Below are positions 56,321 to 64,000 of a DNA stretch of 64,000 nt, one piece after another. Both the position numbers and the translations under genes were made by a program. The stretch's first letter is position 1. The number at the start of each line of letters is the position of its first letter. The notes below the pieces were generated by a model. The model saw nothing but the letters and a program-made list of their open reading frames with translations, did not search any database and was not told the origin of the DNA. This DNA comes from Nitrosomonas marina (GTDB lineage: Bacteria > Pseudomonadota > Gammaproteobacteria > Burkholderiales > Nitrosomonadaceae), in the NCBI RefSeq assembly GCF_900110145.1, contig NZ_FOCP01000012.1:40250-104249 (forward strand). Direction: 5' to 3'.

Positions 56321-57623
56321 CCGACGGATAGTCGTATCTTGCGCGCCGCTAGAAGTAGTTTTTATCTTGTTCGCGCTTACACTTATAGTGCATAGCCAGT
56401 TTGTTTCTGCTCAGGATAAACCAAACGAAACCAGTTCTGAAAGTAACACGTCATCATCTTCAATGTGGTCCACTGCCAAGGATTTACTTGATAATTTGCA
56501 GATACAAGGGTTTGCAAGCCAGGCTTTTATGGCAACTTCCGACAATGATGTATTTGGCAATACCGACGAGGGTGGCGGCTTTGGTTTCACGGAATTAGGA
56601 TTGAATGCACTGTTTCGTCCGCACTCAAGGCTGCAATTATCCGCGCAGATGCTGTCAAGACGCGCAGGCAAAGATAACACTGGCGAACCGCGTCTTGATT
56701 TTGCTTTTCTGGATTACCGGTTGTATTCACACGAAACCAATCAGTTCGGTATACGCTTCGGCCGGTTGAAAAACCCATTTGGCTTTTATAACGATACGCG
56801 TGATGTCGCTTTTACCAGACCGAGTATTTTGTTACCGCAATCTATCTATTTTGACAGAACACGCAACCTCGGACTGTCATCCGATTCGATCCAGTTTTAT
56901 GGTGAAACCTCGAGCGCCAAATGGGGTGATTTTACTGTCCAGTTCGGTATTTCGCGGCCTATTGTCGATGACCGCGATACCGAAATATCGTTTCTTGGTT
57001 CCCGTTTAACAGGCGGTCTTTCGCCCGATATCTCACTGGTTGGACGCGGTCTTTATGAAACCCCTGGCAAACGTTTCCGGTTTGCAATTAGTGGTGTATG
57101 GCTTAATACCGATTACAAACCCGCCGCGAATGAAGTAGGTTCAATCGGTCCGGGATCAATTGAATTTTCTCCGATTTACCTATCGGCCCAATACAATACC
57201 GAACGCTGGACCCTGACATCCGAATACGCGTTGCGGAAGTTCAGGTATACAGATTACGGTGTTGCAGCGCTTGACAATTTGGATTTTTTTGGAGAAAGTT
57301 TTTATTTTCAGGGGGAATACCGCTTCAACCACAAATGGGAAGCTTTAATTCGCTATGATGTCCTGTATACAGACCGCAGCGATCGCGACGGCAGCAAATT
57401 TGCTGCTTTAAATAATAATGATCCTGATAGACCGGCACATTCACGCTTTGCCAAGGATCTGACCGTGGGGCTGCGCTGGAACATCACACCACGGATCATG
57501 GCGCGGCTGGAGTATCATCGCATTAATGGAACCGGATGGCTTGCGCCATTGGATAACCCCGATGCGTCGATGACATCCAAGAACTGGAATCTTTTTGCAG
57601 CGCAACTTTCGTTCCGCTTTTAG
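56289..57623 (+). CDS. Outer-membrane beta-barrel (porin-like) protein
   Basis: 444 residues. A signal peptide is present (hydrophobic stretch about 24-41, ending VSAQ). Beta-strand pattern with QLSAQMLSRRAG, FGIRFGRLKNPFGFYND and the C-terminal LFAAQLSFRF ending in phenylalanine. It resembles phosphate-selective or TonB-independent porins. The start is uncertain: ATGs at 56289, 56292 and 56301 all lie inside the end of the previous gene. Confidence 0.82.
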   Translation: MMKSMYSRLNNRRIVVSCAPLEVVFILFALTLIVHSQFVSAQDKPNETSSESNTSSSSMWSTAKDLLDNLQIQGFASQAFMATSDNDVFGNTDEGGGFGFTELGLNALFRPHSRLQLSAQMLSRRAGKDNTGEPRLDFAFLDYRLYSHETNQFGIRFGRLKNPFGFYNDTRDVAFTRPSILLPQSIYFDRTRNLGLSSDSIQFYGETSSAKWGDFTVQFGISRPIVDDRDTEISFLGSRLTGGLSPDISLVGRGLYETPGKRFRFAISGVWLNTDYKPAANEVGSIGPGSIEFSPIYLSAQYNTERWTLTSEYALRKFRYTDYGVAALDNLDFFGESFYFQGEYRFNHKWEALIRYDVLYTDRSDRDGSKFAALNNNDPDRPAHSRFAKDLTVGLRWNITPRIMARLEYHRINGTGWLAPLDNPDASMTSKNWNLFAAQLSFRF

Positions 57624-57638
57624 ACAGATAAATATCTG

Positions 57639-60560
57639 ATGTTACAGATTGTCAAAAAAGACACACTGACCACTCATGCGCAGTCTGAGACCGAGAAACG
57701 CGCATTTCTCAGTTTTAAATGGAAAATCACCTCACTGAGCAGTCTGATCTTGATAGCAGTTGTGTTGTTGTTTTGCATAGTCAGTTATCTGGGACTGATT
57801 ACTAATTTTAACGATCAGCGAAAAATTGAGCACCAGCGTTTCGAAAGAGAAATTGACAGTCTGATAGAGCGATTGACACAGAAAATACGCCAACAGGCTG
57901 AAATAATTCCTTTCCTGGACGGTATGGGGAAAGCGCTGTTGTCCAATGATAAAGAAGCCATTAGCAAGATATTTGACCAGCATTGGACATTGTTACATTT
58001 TCACAGCGGTGTCGAATTTGTCCGCTTCTATAACACCGCAAACGAACTTACCGCCGACTGGGGCATTACTGAACTCAATGAAAATGACAATCAGACCCTC
58101 TTTGAATGGGTCAAGCAGGTTAACCAAAATGAGGTACCTATCGACCCCTTGCTGTGCAGGCAGAACTGCGTTCAACTGACAGTTGCACCACTCTTGATCG
58201 AAGGTCAGACGGCTGGCATTGCTGTCATCGGCATTACGCTGGCTGACGCGCTTTTGGCATTCAAACGTATTTCTGGTGCGGATATAGGTTTATTGTTACA
58301 CAATCTGCACCCTACCGACCTGGAAGCATCGCATATTGAGGCATGGCAGACTTCCGTTGCAGCGTTAACCAACAAAAGCGACAGTTACGAAATTTTATTG
58401 GCGACTTCGAAAATATATTCGATTACTGACAGTCTTAAAAACATTGTCCAGATTAACCAGGATAACCGTCACCATCAAATTAAGCTTTACCCATTAGAGT
58501 CAGTCAATAAAAATCTGGCTTACCTGGTAGTGATATCTGACGTCACACCCGCAGTTAACAACATATATGACTCAATCTGGAAAATTGCACTGATCGGATT
58601 TTTAGGTCTGGTCATTTCAGAATTTCTTTTATTCAGTATCTTCACGCGCTTACTTTCCCGCTTAAAAGATGTTTCGTTCACTTTGCCTTTGCTGGCCAGT
58701 GGGCAGTTTGAGGATTTCAGGCATTCGCTGACATTAACTAATAAAAAACAGATATACAGAGATGAAATTGACATGCTCTATGATGCTGCTGTCAAGCTGT
58801 CAGTGCAGTTAGAAGATCTCGAACAGAAAGTTTCTTCGCGTACAAAGCTACTGATTCAGCAGAAAGATGAACTGAGTAGAGAAAGAGATTTTGTAGCCAA
58901 CCTGCTCGATACTGCCCAGGTTATCGTTCTGACACAAAATTCGAGCGGCAAAATTATTTCCATGAATGCTTACGGTGAAATGCTCACCTATTATTCCGAA
59001 GAAGAACTCAAAAATACACCTTTTTTAAATATCCTGGTATCGGACTTCGATTCACACGAACTCTCCATGCACCTGGATGAAATCAATCAGGGCTTAAGGG
59101 AACAGCTGCGTCATGAAGCCATCACCCATTGTAAAGATGGCACTACACGCCATGTAGCCTGGCTGCACTCACGCCTTTCCTGGAATTCCATTGACGATCC
59201 TTCAGTCCTTTCCGTAGGTCTTGATATTACCGAATACAAACGGGTAGAAGGTCATCTGGCCTGGCTGGCCGATCATGATCCGTTGACCAACCTGTATAAC
59301 CGCCGCCGTTTCAGCGAAGAACTCGAACAGGCCATTAGCCGGTCCGATCGATACCATCATCCCGGCGCGCTGCTTTTCTTCGATCTGGACCGGTTTAAAT
59401 ACATTAATGATACAAGCGGTCATCAGGCCGGCGACGCCCTACTCAGAATGGTGGCAGGAATGCTGCTGCGCACAATACGTTCTGATGACGTATCCGCCCG
59501 CCTGGGAGGCGATGAGTTTGCTGTGATTCTCCCAGAAATCAACACGGAAGGTGCCATTGAAGTAGCCAAGAAAATTCTTGCGCATTTGAGCGAGACGCAA
59601 TTAACAATTAACAGCCGCACCCATAAAGTTTCAGCAAGTATCGGCATAGCGCTTTTTCCCGAGCACGGTGAAAACGTACACGATCTACTCGCAGCAGCTG
59701 ACTTGGCCATGTATCAGGCCAAAGATACCGGACGTAACGCCTGGTATCTGTTTTCTACTGAAGACCGGAGCAGGGAACGCGTACAAACCCTTGTCTACTG
59801 GAAGGAAAAAATAGAATATGCACTGTTGCATGACAGATTTATGCTGTATTTTCAGCCAATCATGAGTGTGCAAACAGGAGAAGTACAACACTACGAGGTG
59901 TTATTGCGTCTGCATGATGTTGATGGTGCAATTTTGTCACCGGCTGGTTTTATTTCTGCCGCCGAACATACCGGGCTTATCCATTCGATTGATCATCTTG
60001 TCTTACATAAAGCTATTATGCAGGCTGCCAGAATCAATCAGAACCGGGAAAAAACCATTAGCTTTTCTATAAATTTATCAGCACATGCATTTAACGATCC
60101 CGAGTTATTGCCAATTATCAAACAAAAACTTATTGATCATAAAGTTGATCCTAAAACATTAATGTTTGAAATTACCGAAACCGCTGCTTTGGAAAATCTA
60201 CCAGGCGCGCGCGCCCTTATGAAAGAAATCAAGGAGTTGGGCTGTGGGTTTGTGCTGGATGACTTTGGCGTTGGTTTCTCTTCTTTTTATTATCTGAGAG
60301 AACTGCCTGTTGATACAGTAAAAATTGATGGTTCGTTTATACGTAATATCATTGACAACAAAGATGACCAAATCCTCGTAAATGCACTGTGCAGTGTCGC
60401 CAGCGGTTTTGGTAAGAAAATAACGGCCGAATTTGTTGAAAACGAGCAAATCTTAACAGTACTTAGAAAAATGAAAATTGATTATGCTCAAGGCTATCAC
60501 ATCGGCAAACCCGCTCCCTATGACCGCTGTTTCTCCCAGGACAGTGAATTCTCAGGATAA
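57639..60560 (+). CDS. Membrane GGDEF-EAL cyclic-di-GMP protein with periplasmic sensor and PAS domain
   Basis: 973 residues. Two membrane helices (about 33-52 and 312-330) bracket a periplasmic sensor domain, then a HAMP-like linker, a PAS domain (420-540), GGDEF (intact GGDEF at 623-627, with the RSDD inhibitory site five residues before it) and an EAL domain (E753 in YEVLLR, DDFGVGFSS). Both catalytic signatures look functional, so it can make or break down c-di-GMP. It follows the PstS-like and porin genes and may be their output, controlling the nearby EPS locus. Confidence 0.9.
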   Translation: MLQIVKKDTLTTHAQSETEKRAFLSFKWKITSLSSLILIAVVLLFCIVSYLGLITNFNDQRKIEHQRFEREIDSLIERLTQKIRQQAEIIPFLDGMGKALLSNDKEAISKIFDQHWTLLHFHSGVEFVRFYNTANELTADWGITELNENDNQTLFEWVKQVNQNEVPIDPLLCRQNCVQLTVAPLLIEGQTAGIAVIGITLADALLAFKRISGADIGLLLHNLHPTDLEASHIEAWQTSVAALTNKSDSYEILLATSKIYSITDSLKNIVQINQDNRHHQIKLYPLESVNKNLAYLVVISDVTPAVNNIYDSIWKIALIGFLGLVISEFLLFSIFTRLLSRLKDVSFTLPLLASGQFEDFRHSLTLTNKKQIYRDEIDMLYDAAVKLSVQLEDLEQKVSSRTKLLIQQKDELSRERDFVANLLDTAQVIVLTQNSSGKIISMNAYGEMLTYYSEEELKNTPFLNILVSDFDSHELSMHLDEINQGLREQLRHEAITHCKDGTTRHVAWLHSRLSWNSIDDPSVLSVGLDITEYKRVEGHLAWLADHDPLTNLYNRRRFSEELEQAISRSDRYHHPGALLFFDLDRFKYINDTSGHQAGDALLRMVAGMLLRTIRSDDVSARLGGDEFAVILPEINTEGAIEVAKKILAHLSETQLTINSRTHKVSASIGIALFPEHGENVHDLLAAADLAMYQAKDTGRNAWYLFSTEDRSRERVQTLVYWKEKIEYALLHDRFMLYFQPIMSVQTGEVQHYEVLLRLHDVDGAILSPAGFISAAEHTGLIHSIDHLVLHKAIMQAARINQNREKTISFSINLSAHAFNDPELLPIIKQKLIDHKVDPKTLMFEITETAALENLPGARALMKEIKELGCGFVLDDFGVGFSSFYYLRELPVDTVKIDGSFIRNIIDNKDDQILVNALCSVASGFGKKITAEFVENEQILTVLRKMKIDYAQGYHIGKPAPYDRCFSQDSEFSG

Positions 60561-60593
60561 CTTAGTTTGCATGTGAGCCGGTCTTACATGTAC

Positions 60594-62624
60594 TTAACTT
60601 ATAAATTCACTGGCTGTAGCAGCATTAACACTTTCTTTTTTTAACAATTCAACTTGTCTGAGAAGCAATTCCATGTTTTTCCAGCCTACATCTTCAGCCA
60701 GTGGAATCCATCGTGCCCGCAGATAGCCATCTCGATCGATCAAAAATTCCATATGATCGGGAACTGATCCACGTCCCAGCAAATCCGGACGATTCAGTGT
60801 GCGACGTGATAATGCATAGCTTTCCACAATCTCCTGCGTGCCTTCTACAATGAGTGGAAAAGGCATATTGTCCGTTACTTCAATCAATTCTTCTGATGTC
60901 AGCGCATTTGTTGGAACAGCCAATACAGCTAAATCATGCGCTTGGAAATTGGCGTAGTTCTGTTTTAGCTGCTCTATACGATCTTTTGATTCAGGCCAGG
61001 AAAAAACAACCAGCAGCACCGGCTGCTTTTTACGAAACTCCTGCAGAACGCCGGTTGTTCCTTCATGAGTGGTATAGGAAAATACAGGCGGCTGTAAATT
61101 TTTTCTATTGGGAATAATTTCTGATGTCAGAATTCGCGCCTGGTAACCCCGGGATAACGCGTAAACATAATTCACCAGGTCCCAGCGTTCTTCTTCGGAC
61201 AGTTTATTTTCATAACCCGGCATGTCAGTATCTTTGATACCATGAGATATCCAATAGAAAAAATCACCGGGTGTATGTTCGACAGTATGTGGTTCCGTCA
61301 ACATATCCGGCACCACCGTAGATAATGTTCTTGCCTTAATACCGTTCCCCTTGCCCTGGAATCCATGACAATCTACGCAATATTCGGAATAGAGTTCCGC
61401 GCCATAATAAATAGAAACTGCATCATACGGTACTGGTGGCTTTAAATAGGTTTCAGGATAGGCTTCTATGGTCAATGGCGGCAACGCAACAGCAAGTCCG
61501 GAAATCAACAGCGCAACAGGCACAGTAATCAACCGTTTAAGGCTCCAGTTTGAAACACGTCCAAAATATATCGCCACCGCAGCCAATGCGATGATCGCAA
61601 GACCGCACCAAACCTGTATGGCAACATTCTCCGCACCCCATGTGGCCACAATTGAAAAGCGGAACGGAAACGGCCAGTCCTCGATAAGAGCGTGTTTAGC
61701 AGGTGTTGCATTATTTGCAATAATAGTTGCAATAAATAACAGCACAACAGCCAGTAGAAATTCGATCCGCACCCATTTGCGCATTCCTGCGGCGCTTCTC
61801 TGAGTTTCCTGGCTATCCTTACTATTAGCGAAAAGAGGCAACCAATAAGATCGTACACTCGCGGCTATAAGCAAAATAATGCACAATAATAAAACCTTTG
61901 CACTGAGCAGCCAGCCATAAGGTGTCGCCACCAACGCAGCATAATGTCCATCAAAAATCCGATCTCCTACAATGATGCCAGTAAACACGATTATCAGCAT
62001 AACGGGCAGCGCCATTGAGGAAAACCGGTTAAGTATCTGAACATCCATAAAACTGGATTTTTTACCCTTTACCTGTTTTACATATTCATATTTTAGTAAC
62101 AATAATGCAGGCAGACCTCCCAGCCAAACGCCGGCTAAAATAATATGCAACGCGTAAGGTAAAACATTAGAAATCGTCATCCCTTCAGAAGCAGAATGAC
62201 TGACCATCGCATCGGCAATCAACGGGAATGTTGCGATTAAGGCACAGAATAAATAGCGTGTCCGCGATTTGCCGCTCTTTCGAAGATAAACAACCGATAG
62301 AATTACTACAAAAGCAGAGATTGTATGGCCCAACCAGATCTGGCCAGTATGCGTACCACTGATAAAATCAAGCCATACCTGCAATTGCAACAGCTTGCCA
62401 GTATCGCCTGTAACCTGCCCGATAGTCGCCGCCAGAGTTATGATGAGTCCAGCGACGATACTAATTGCCAGCTTAGGAAATAATCGTTCTAGTTTCTCTA
62501 CCCACTGTGCTGAATAGACTCGCTTCTCTGTACCTGCAATTACTAAAAATACACAACTTCCTAATATAATCAAATTTGCTGCAAGCTGGAACCAGCGAGC
62601 AGCTGCCGCGATTATCTCTAACAT
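60594..62624 (-). CDS. CopD membrane domain fused to cytochrome c and redoxin-like domain
   Basis: 676 residues. The N-terminus (1-390) is a CopD-type copper membrane domain with about nine helices and histidines in HTGQIWLGH and VSHSASEG. A c-type heme domain follows with CVDCH (Cys416-His420) and an axial methionine probably in TDMPGYE (Met468). The C-terminus (about 510-660) is thioredoxin/SCO-like (VLLVVFSW, then FLIDRDGYLRARW) but has WPES where redox proteins have a CxxC, so no disulfide activity is expected. It is 2 bases downstream of copC, as in the copC-copD genes after amo operons. Confidence 0.85.
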   Translation of the reverse strand: MLEIIAAAARWFQLAANLIILGSCVFLVIAGTEKRVYSAQWVEKLERLFPKLAISIVAGLIITLAATIGQVTGDTGKLLQLQVWLDFISGTHTGQIWLGHTISAFVVILSVVYLRKSGKSRTRYLFCALIATFPLIADAMVSHSASEGMTISNVLPYALHIILAGVWLGGLPALLLLKYEYVKQVKGKKSSFMDVQILNRFSSMALPVMLIIVFTGIIVGDRIFDGHYAALVATPYGWLLSAKVLLLCIILLIAASVRSYWLPLFANSKDSQETQRSAAGMRKWVRIEFLLAVVLLFIATIIANNATPAKHALIEDWPFPFRFSIVATWGAENVAIQVWCGLAIIALAAVAIYFGRVSNWSLKRLITVPVALLISGLAVALPPLTIEAYPETYLKPPVPYDAVSIYYGAELYSEYCVDCHGFQGKGNGIKARTLSTVVPDMLTEPHTVEHTPGDFFYWISHGIKDTDMPGYENKLSEEERWDLVNYVYALSRGYQARILTSEIIPNRKNLQPPVFSYTTHEGTTGVLQEFRKKQPVLLVVFSWPESKDRIEQLKQNYANFQAHDLAVLAVPTNALTSEELIEVTDNMPFPLIVEGTQEIVESYALSRRTLNRPDLLGRGSVPDHMEFLIDRDGYLRARWIPLAEDVGWKNMELLLRQVELLKKESVNAATASEFIS

Positions 62625-62626
62625 TT

Positions 62627-63049
62627 TTATTGTTGATTGTTTTTTATTCTAAAGCCATAGCTCGATTCAACAACATGCCCATCTATTGATAACACTCTGA
62701 ATTGTACTTTATAGCTGCCGGGATTCAGGGCAGGCAAGTCCAGCACAACGGACTTTGCGTCGTCTGGCACAGCTTCAGGTTCAGCAACCGCAACATTTTT
62801 CTCATCAGCATCCAGAACTTGCACTGAAGCATAAGCAGCTTCAATTTCTTCATTGAACCAGAGTTGTACCTGAGCGGGTGACTCAGACAACGAAGCTCTT
62901 CGTGGTGGATCAGATTTAACCAGCGAAGCGTGTGCCCATACCTGATTTACTTGCAGCACCATTACAAATACAACCATGCCAACCATTAATTTTAGGATAC
63001 TTCTTACCACATTCTCATTAGATTTTTTATTTAGCATTGTGTTTACCAT
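62627..63049 (-). CDS. copC: CopC-domain periplasmic copper-binding protein
   Basis: 140 residues with a signal peptide whose cleavage at WA leaves histidine as the first residue (HASLVKSDPPRRASL). The C-terminal copper-site residues are in SIDGHVV. The length and fold fit CopC proteins that hold copper(II) in the periplasm, using the N-terminal histidine. The ribosome binding site is not strong; an ATG at 63037 is an alternative. Followed directly by the copD fusion gene. Confidence 0.92.
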   Translation of the reverse strand: MVNTMLNKKSNENVVRSILKLMVGMVVFVMVLQVNQVWAHASLVKSDPPRRASLSESPAQVQLWFNEEIEAAYASVQVLDADEKNVAVAEPEAVPDDAKSVVLDLPALNPGSYKVQFRVLSIDGHVVESSYGFRIKNNQQ

Positions 63050-63206
63050 TTATGTGTACTTTTTATGAAAAGCCGTGTTGAAATCAATTTTGATTTTAAA
63101 TGATGAATCGAGTTCCTTTATCTAAATAGTTCAATCATATTCTGAATTAATACGTATTCACGTACTACAGGAAATGTCCTTAACCCCAGAAAAACAGGTT
63201 AAACTT

Positions 63207-63779
63207 TTATCTTCTTGTAGCCAGCCAGTCTTTGAATCGCTTGGACCTGAAAAGCTTGTAACCAATCAATACTGTCAGCAACAGCCCGACCGCAGGACCG
63301 ATCGTGGCCCTGAACACCTCCGCATAATTGACCATGTCAATCCGCAGATGATAAACATACTTTAACGGCTGCACTCCTTCCGCCGTCACAACCAGCAAAT
63401 GTCTGCCCTCTTCCAGCGCCTGCTGCGTGTTGATGACACCATCCTCATATATGTTTGAACGTATGTCGGCAATCACATCGCCATCCTCGCTGCTGCCTCG
63501 TATCAGCTTCAGTCCAACCGGCATTTCTCGAAGCATCGGCTCAACCAGATCCACTACCAGCACCGTATCGCCCACCGCAGGTATGTCCGTGCAATAATGC
63601 CCCGCTATGTCATTCTGTGGCTGGTATACGCTCAAATGTATCATGTTCTCGCCCACCCGGCGCATGCAACTGTCGTCCTCCAGCGCTTCCGCTCCATGTG
63701 CAAATACCGCGCCTGTATATAATAACGCCGCAGCACACATTATCACTGTCGCGCCAATCTTCATGGCTCGCTTTAACAC
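63207..63779 (-). CDS. amo-associated membrane protein (orf4/orf5, AmoE/AmoD type)
   Basis: 190 residues. A signal peptide (MLKRAMKIGATVIMCAAAL, ending VFA) leaves histidine at the mature N-terminus (HGAEALEDD). The beta-rich periplasmic domain has two cysteines (SCMRRVGENM and HYCTDIP) and a C-terminal membrane helix (about 160-178) with a basic tail. I recognise it as one of the two related proteins that follow amoCAB in beta-proteobacterial ammonia oxidisers and precede copC; I cannot tell AmoE from AmoD. The frame opens at 63866, but AGGAGGAG before the GTG at 63779 is decisive. Confidence 0.75.
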   Translation of the reverse strand: MLKRAMKIGATVIMCAAALLYTGAVFAHGAEALEDDSCMRRVGENMIHLSVYQPQNDIAGHYCTDIPAVGDTVLVVDLVEPMLREMPVGLKLIRGSSEDGDVIADIRSNIYEDGVINTQQALEEGRHLLVVTAEGVQPLKYVYHLRIDMVNYAEVFRATIGPAVGLLLTVLIGYKLFRSKRFKDWLATRR

Positions 63780-63905
63780 TAATCTCTCCTCCTGTGCTGA
63801 ATCGCATCTGCCTTTTACCATGCGCTCCTGCAATCCTCTTCTCTTATATCTGTCTCTTTCCCGCACCCGTTACAGTGCGCCCAGTTTTACTTTGTTTTCC
63901 CGAAC

Positions 63906-63950
63906 AAAAAAGCCGGTACACCGGCTGTCATATGACAGTGGTGTACCGGC
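63906..63950 (-). terminator. Strong terminator after the upstream (probably amoB) gene
   Basis: Stem arms 63912-63922 and 63940-63950 (11 bp), with an inner 7-bp stem (63925-63931 with 63932-63938), followed leftward by six T (63911-63906). It separates the orf4/orf5 gene from the gene ending at 63970, so the accessory genes may be expressed by read-through or from their own promoter. Confidence 0.88.
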
Positions 63951-63969
63951 GTTGTTGCTTGCTTCTGGT

Positions 63970-64000
63970 TTACAGTCTGGTAAAGACCGGGATTACCGCT
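63970..64000 (-). CDS. C-terminal end of an upstream gene, possibly amoB
   Basis: Only ten codons are visible. One frame ends AVIPVFTRL and then TAA at 63972-63970, 20 bases before the strong terminator. The order (this gene, terminator, orf4/orf5-type gene, copC, copD) fits amoB, and a hydrophobic VIPVF-like end is plausible, but the fragment is too short to identify by itself. Confidence 0.35.
   Translation of the reverse strand, partial: AVIPVFTRL

Noticed and set aside
1..64000. tRNA, rRNA, CRISPR array, transposase or prophage genes
   Set aside because: Looked for on both strands by eye; nothing met even weak criteria.

Overview
The window looks like a chromosomal segment of a beta-proteobacterial ammonia oxidiser of the Nitrosomonas type. 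Reasons seen in the sequence: at the right edge a copC-copD pair follows a gene of the amo-associated orf4/orf5 (amoE/amoD) kind, preceded by a strong terminator and what may be the last codons of amoB; there is an exosortase A (XrtA/PEP-CTERM) associated polysaccharide cluster; copper redox proteins are numerous; and the housekeeping block (tyrS, M23 peptidase, anmK, erpA, bactofilin, argC, rpsI, rplM) has a beta-proteobacterial order. No tRNA, rRNA, CRISPR array or intact insertion sequence was seen.

Layout. 1-5.4 kb: surface polysaccharide genes (rfbC cut by the window edge, a WbpM/CapD-type epimerase-dehydratase, a WecA-type initiating transferase) around an MsbA-like exporter whose ATPase motifs are all degenerate. 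5.6-11.7 kb: an aminotransferase, a MacA/MacB-like efflux system split into three genes, ExoD and a small secreted protein. 11.7-21.9 kb: a copper redox island: a SCO-type copper chaperone, an unknown periplasmic partner, a secreted beta-propeller, a porin, a small secreted protein, and two adjacent multicopper-oxidase genes. These two proteins have lost complementary halves of the copper ligand set, so together, but not singly, they contain all eight trinuclear-site histidines. The second one also carries an extra cupredoxin domain and a beta-propeller. The pair sits behind a sigma-54-like promoter and several dyads. This is the best candidate in the window for an undescribed system.

22-38.6 kb: mostly core genes (tyrS, cell-wall recycling and remodelling, Fe-S assembly, arginine synthesis, ribosomal proteins, glnS, BI-1, ydbH-ynbE-ydbL envelope lipid bridge, cysM, comEA-like, a hydrolase). 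38.9-44.8 kb: a penicillin-binding carboxypeptidase with a SPOR domain and an ATPase/FtsX/lipocalin-like three-gene transporter operon. 45-55.8 kb: the XrtA-associated EPS block (sugar transferase, PrsK/PrsR two-component pair, acyl-CoA ligase, PLP decarboxylase, asparagine-synthase-like amidotransferase, acyltransferase); the amidotransferase is frameshifted in a poly-A run and lacks the nucleophile Cys2. 55.9-60.6 kb: a PstS-like periplasmic protein, an outer-membrane beta-barrel and a large GGDEF-EAL protein in one operon, which may connect an envelope signal to c-di-GMP and hence to the neighbouring EPS genes. 60.6-64 kb: the copper tail of an amo operon, including a CopD-cytochrome c-redoxin fusion.

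Start codons were moved inward where a clear ribosome binding site supported it. Functions are by motif and family recognition only; nothing was searched or computed.
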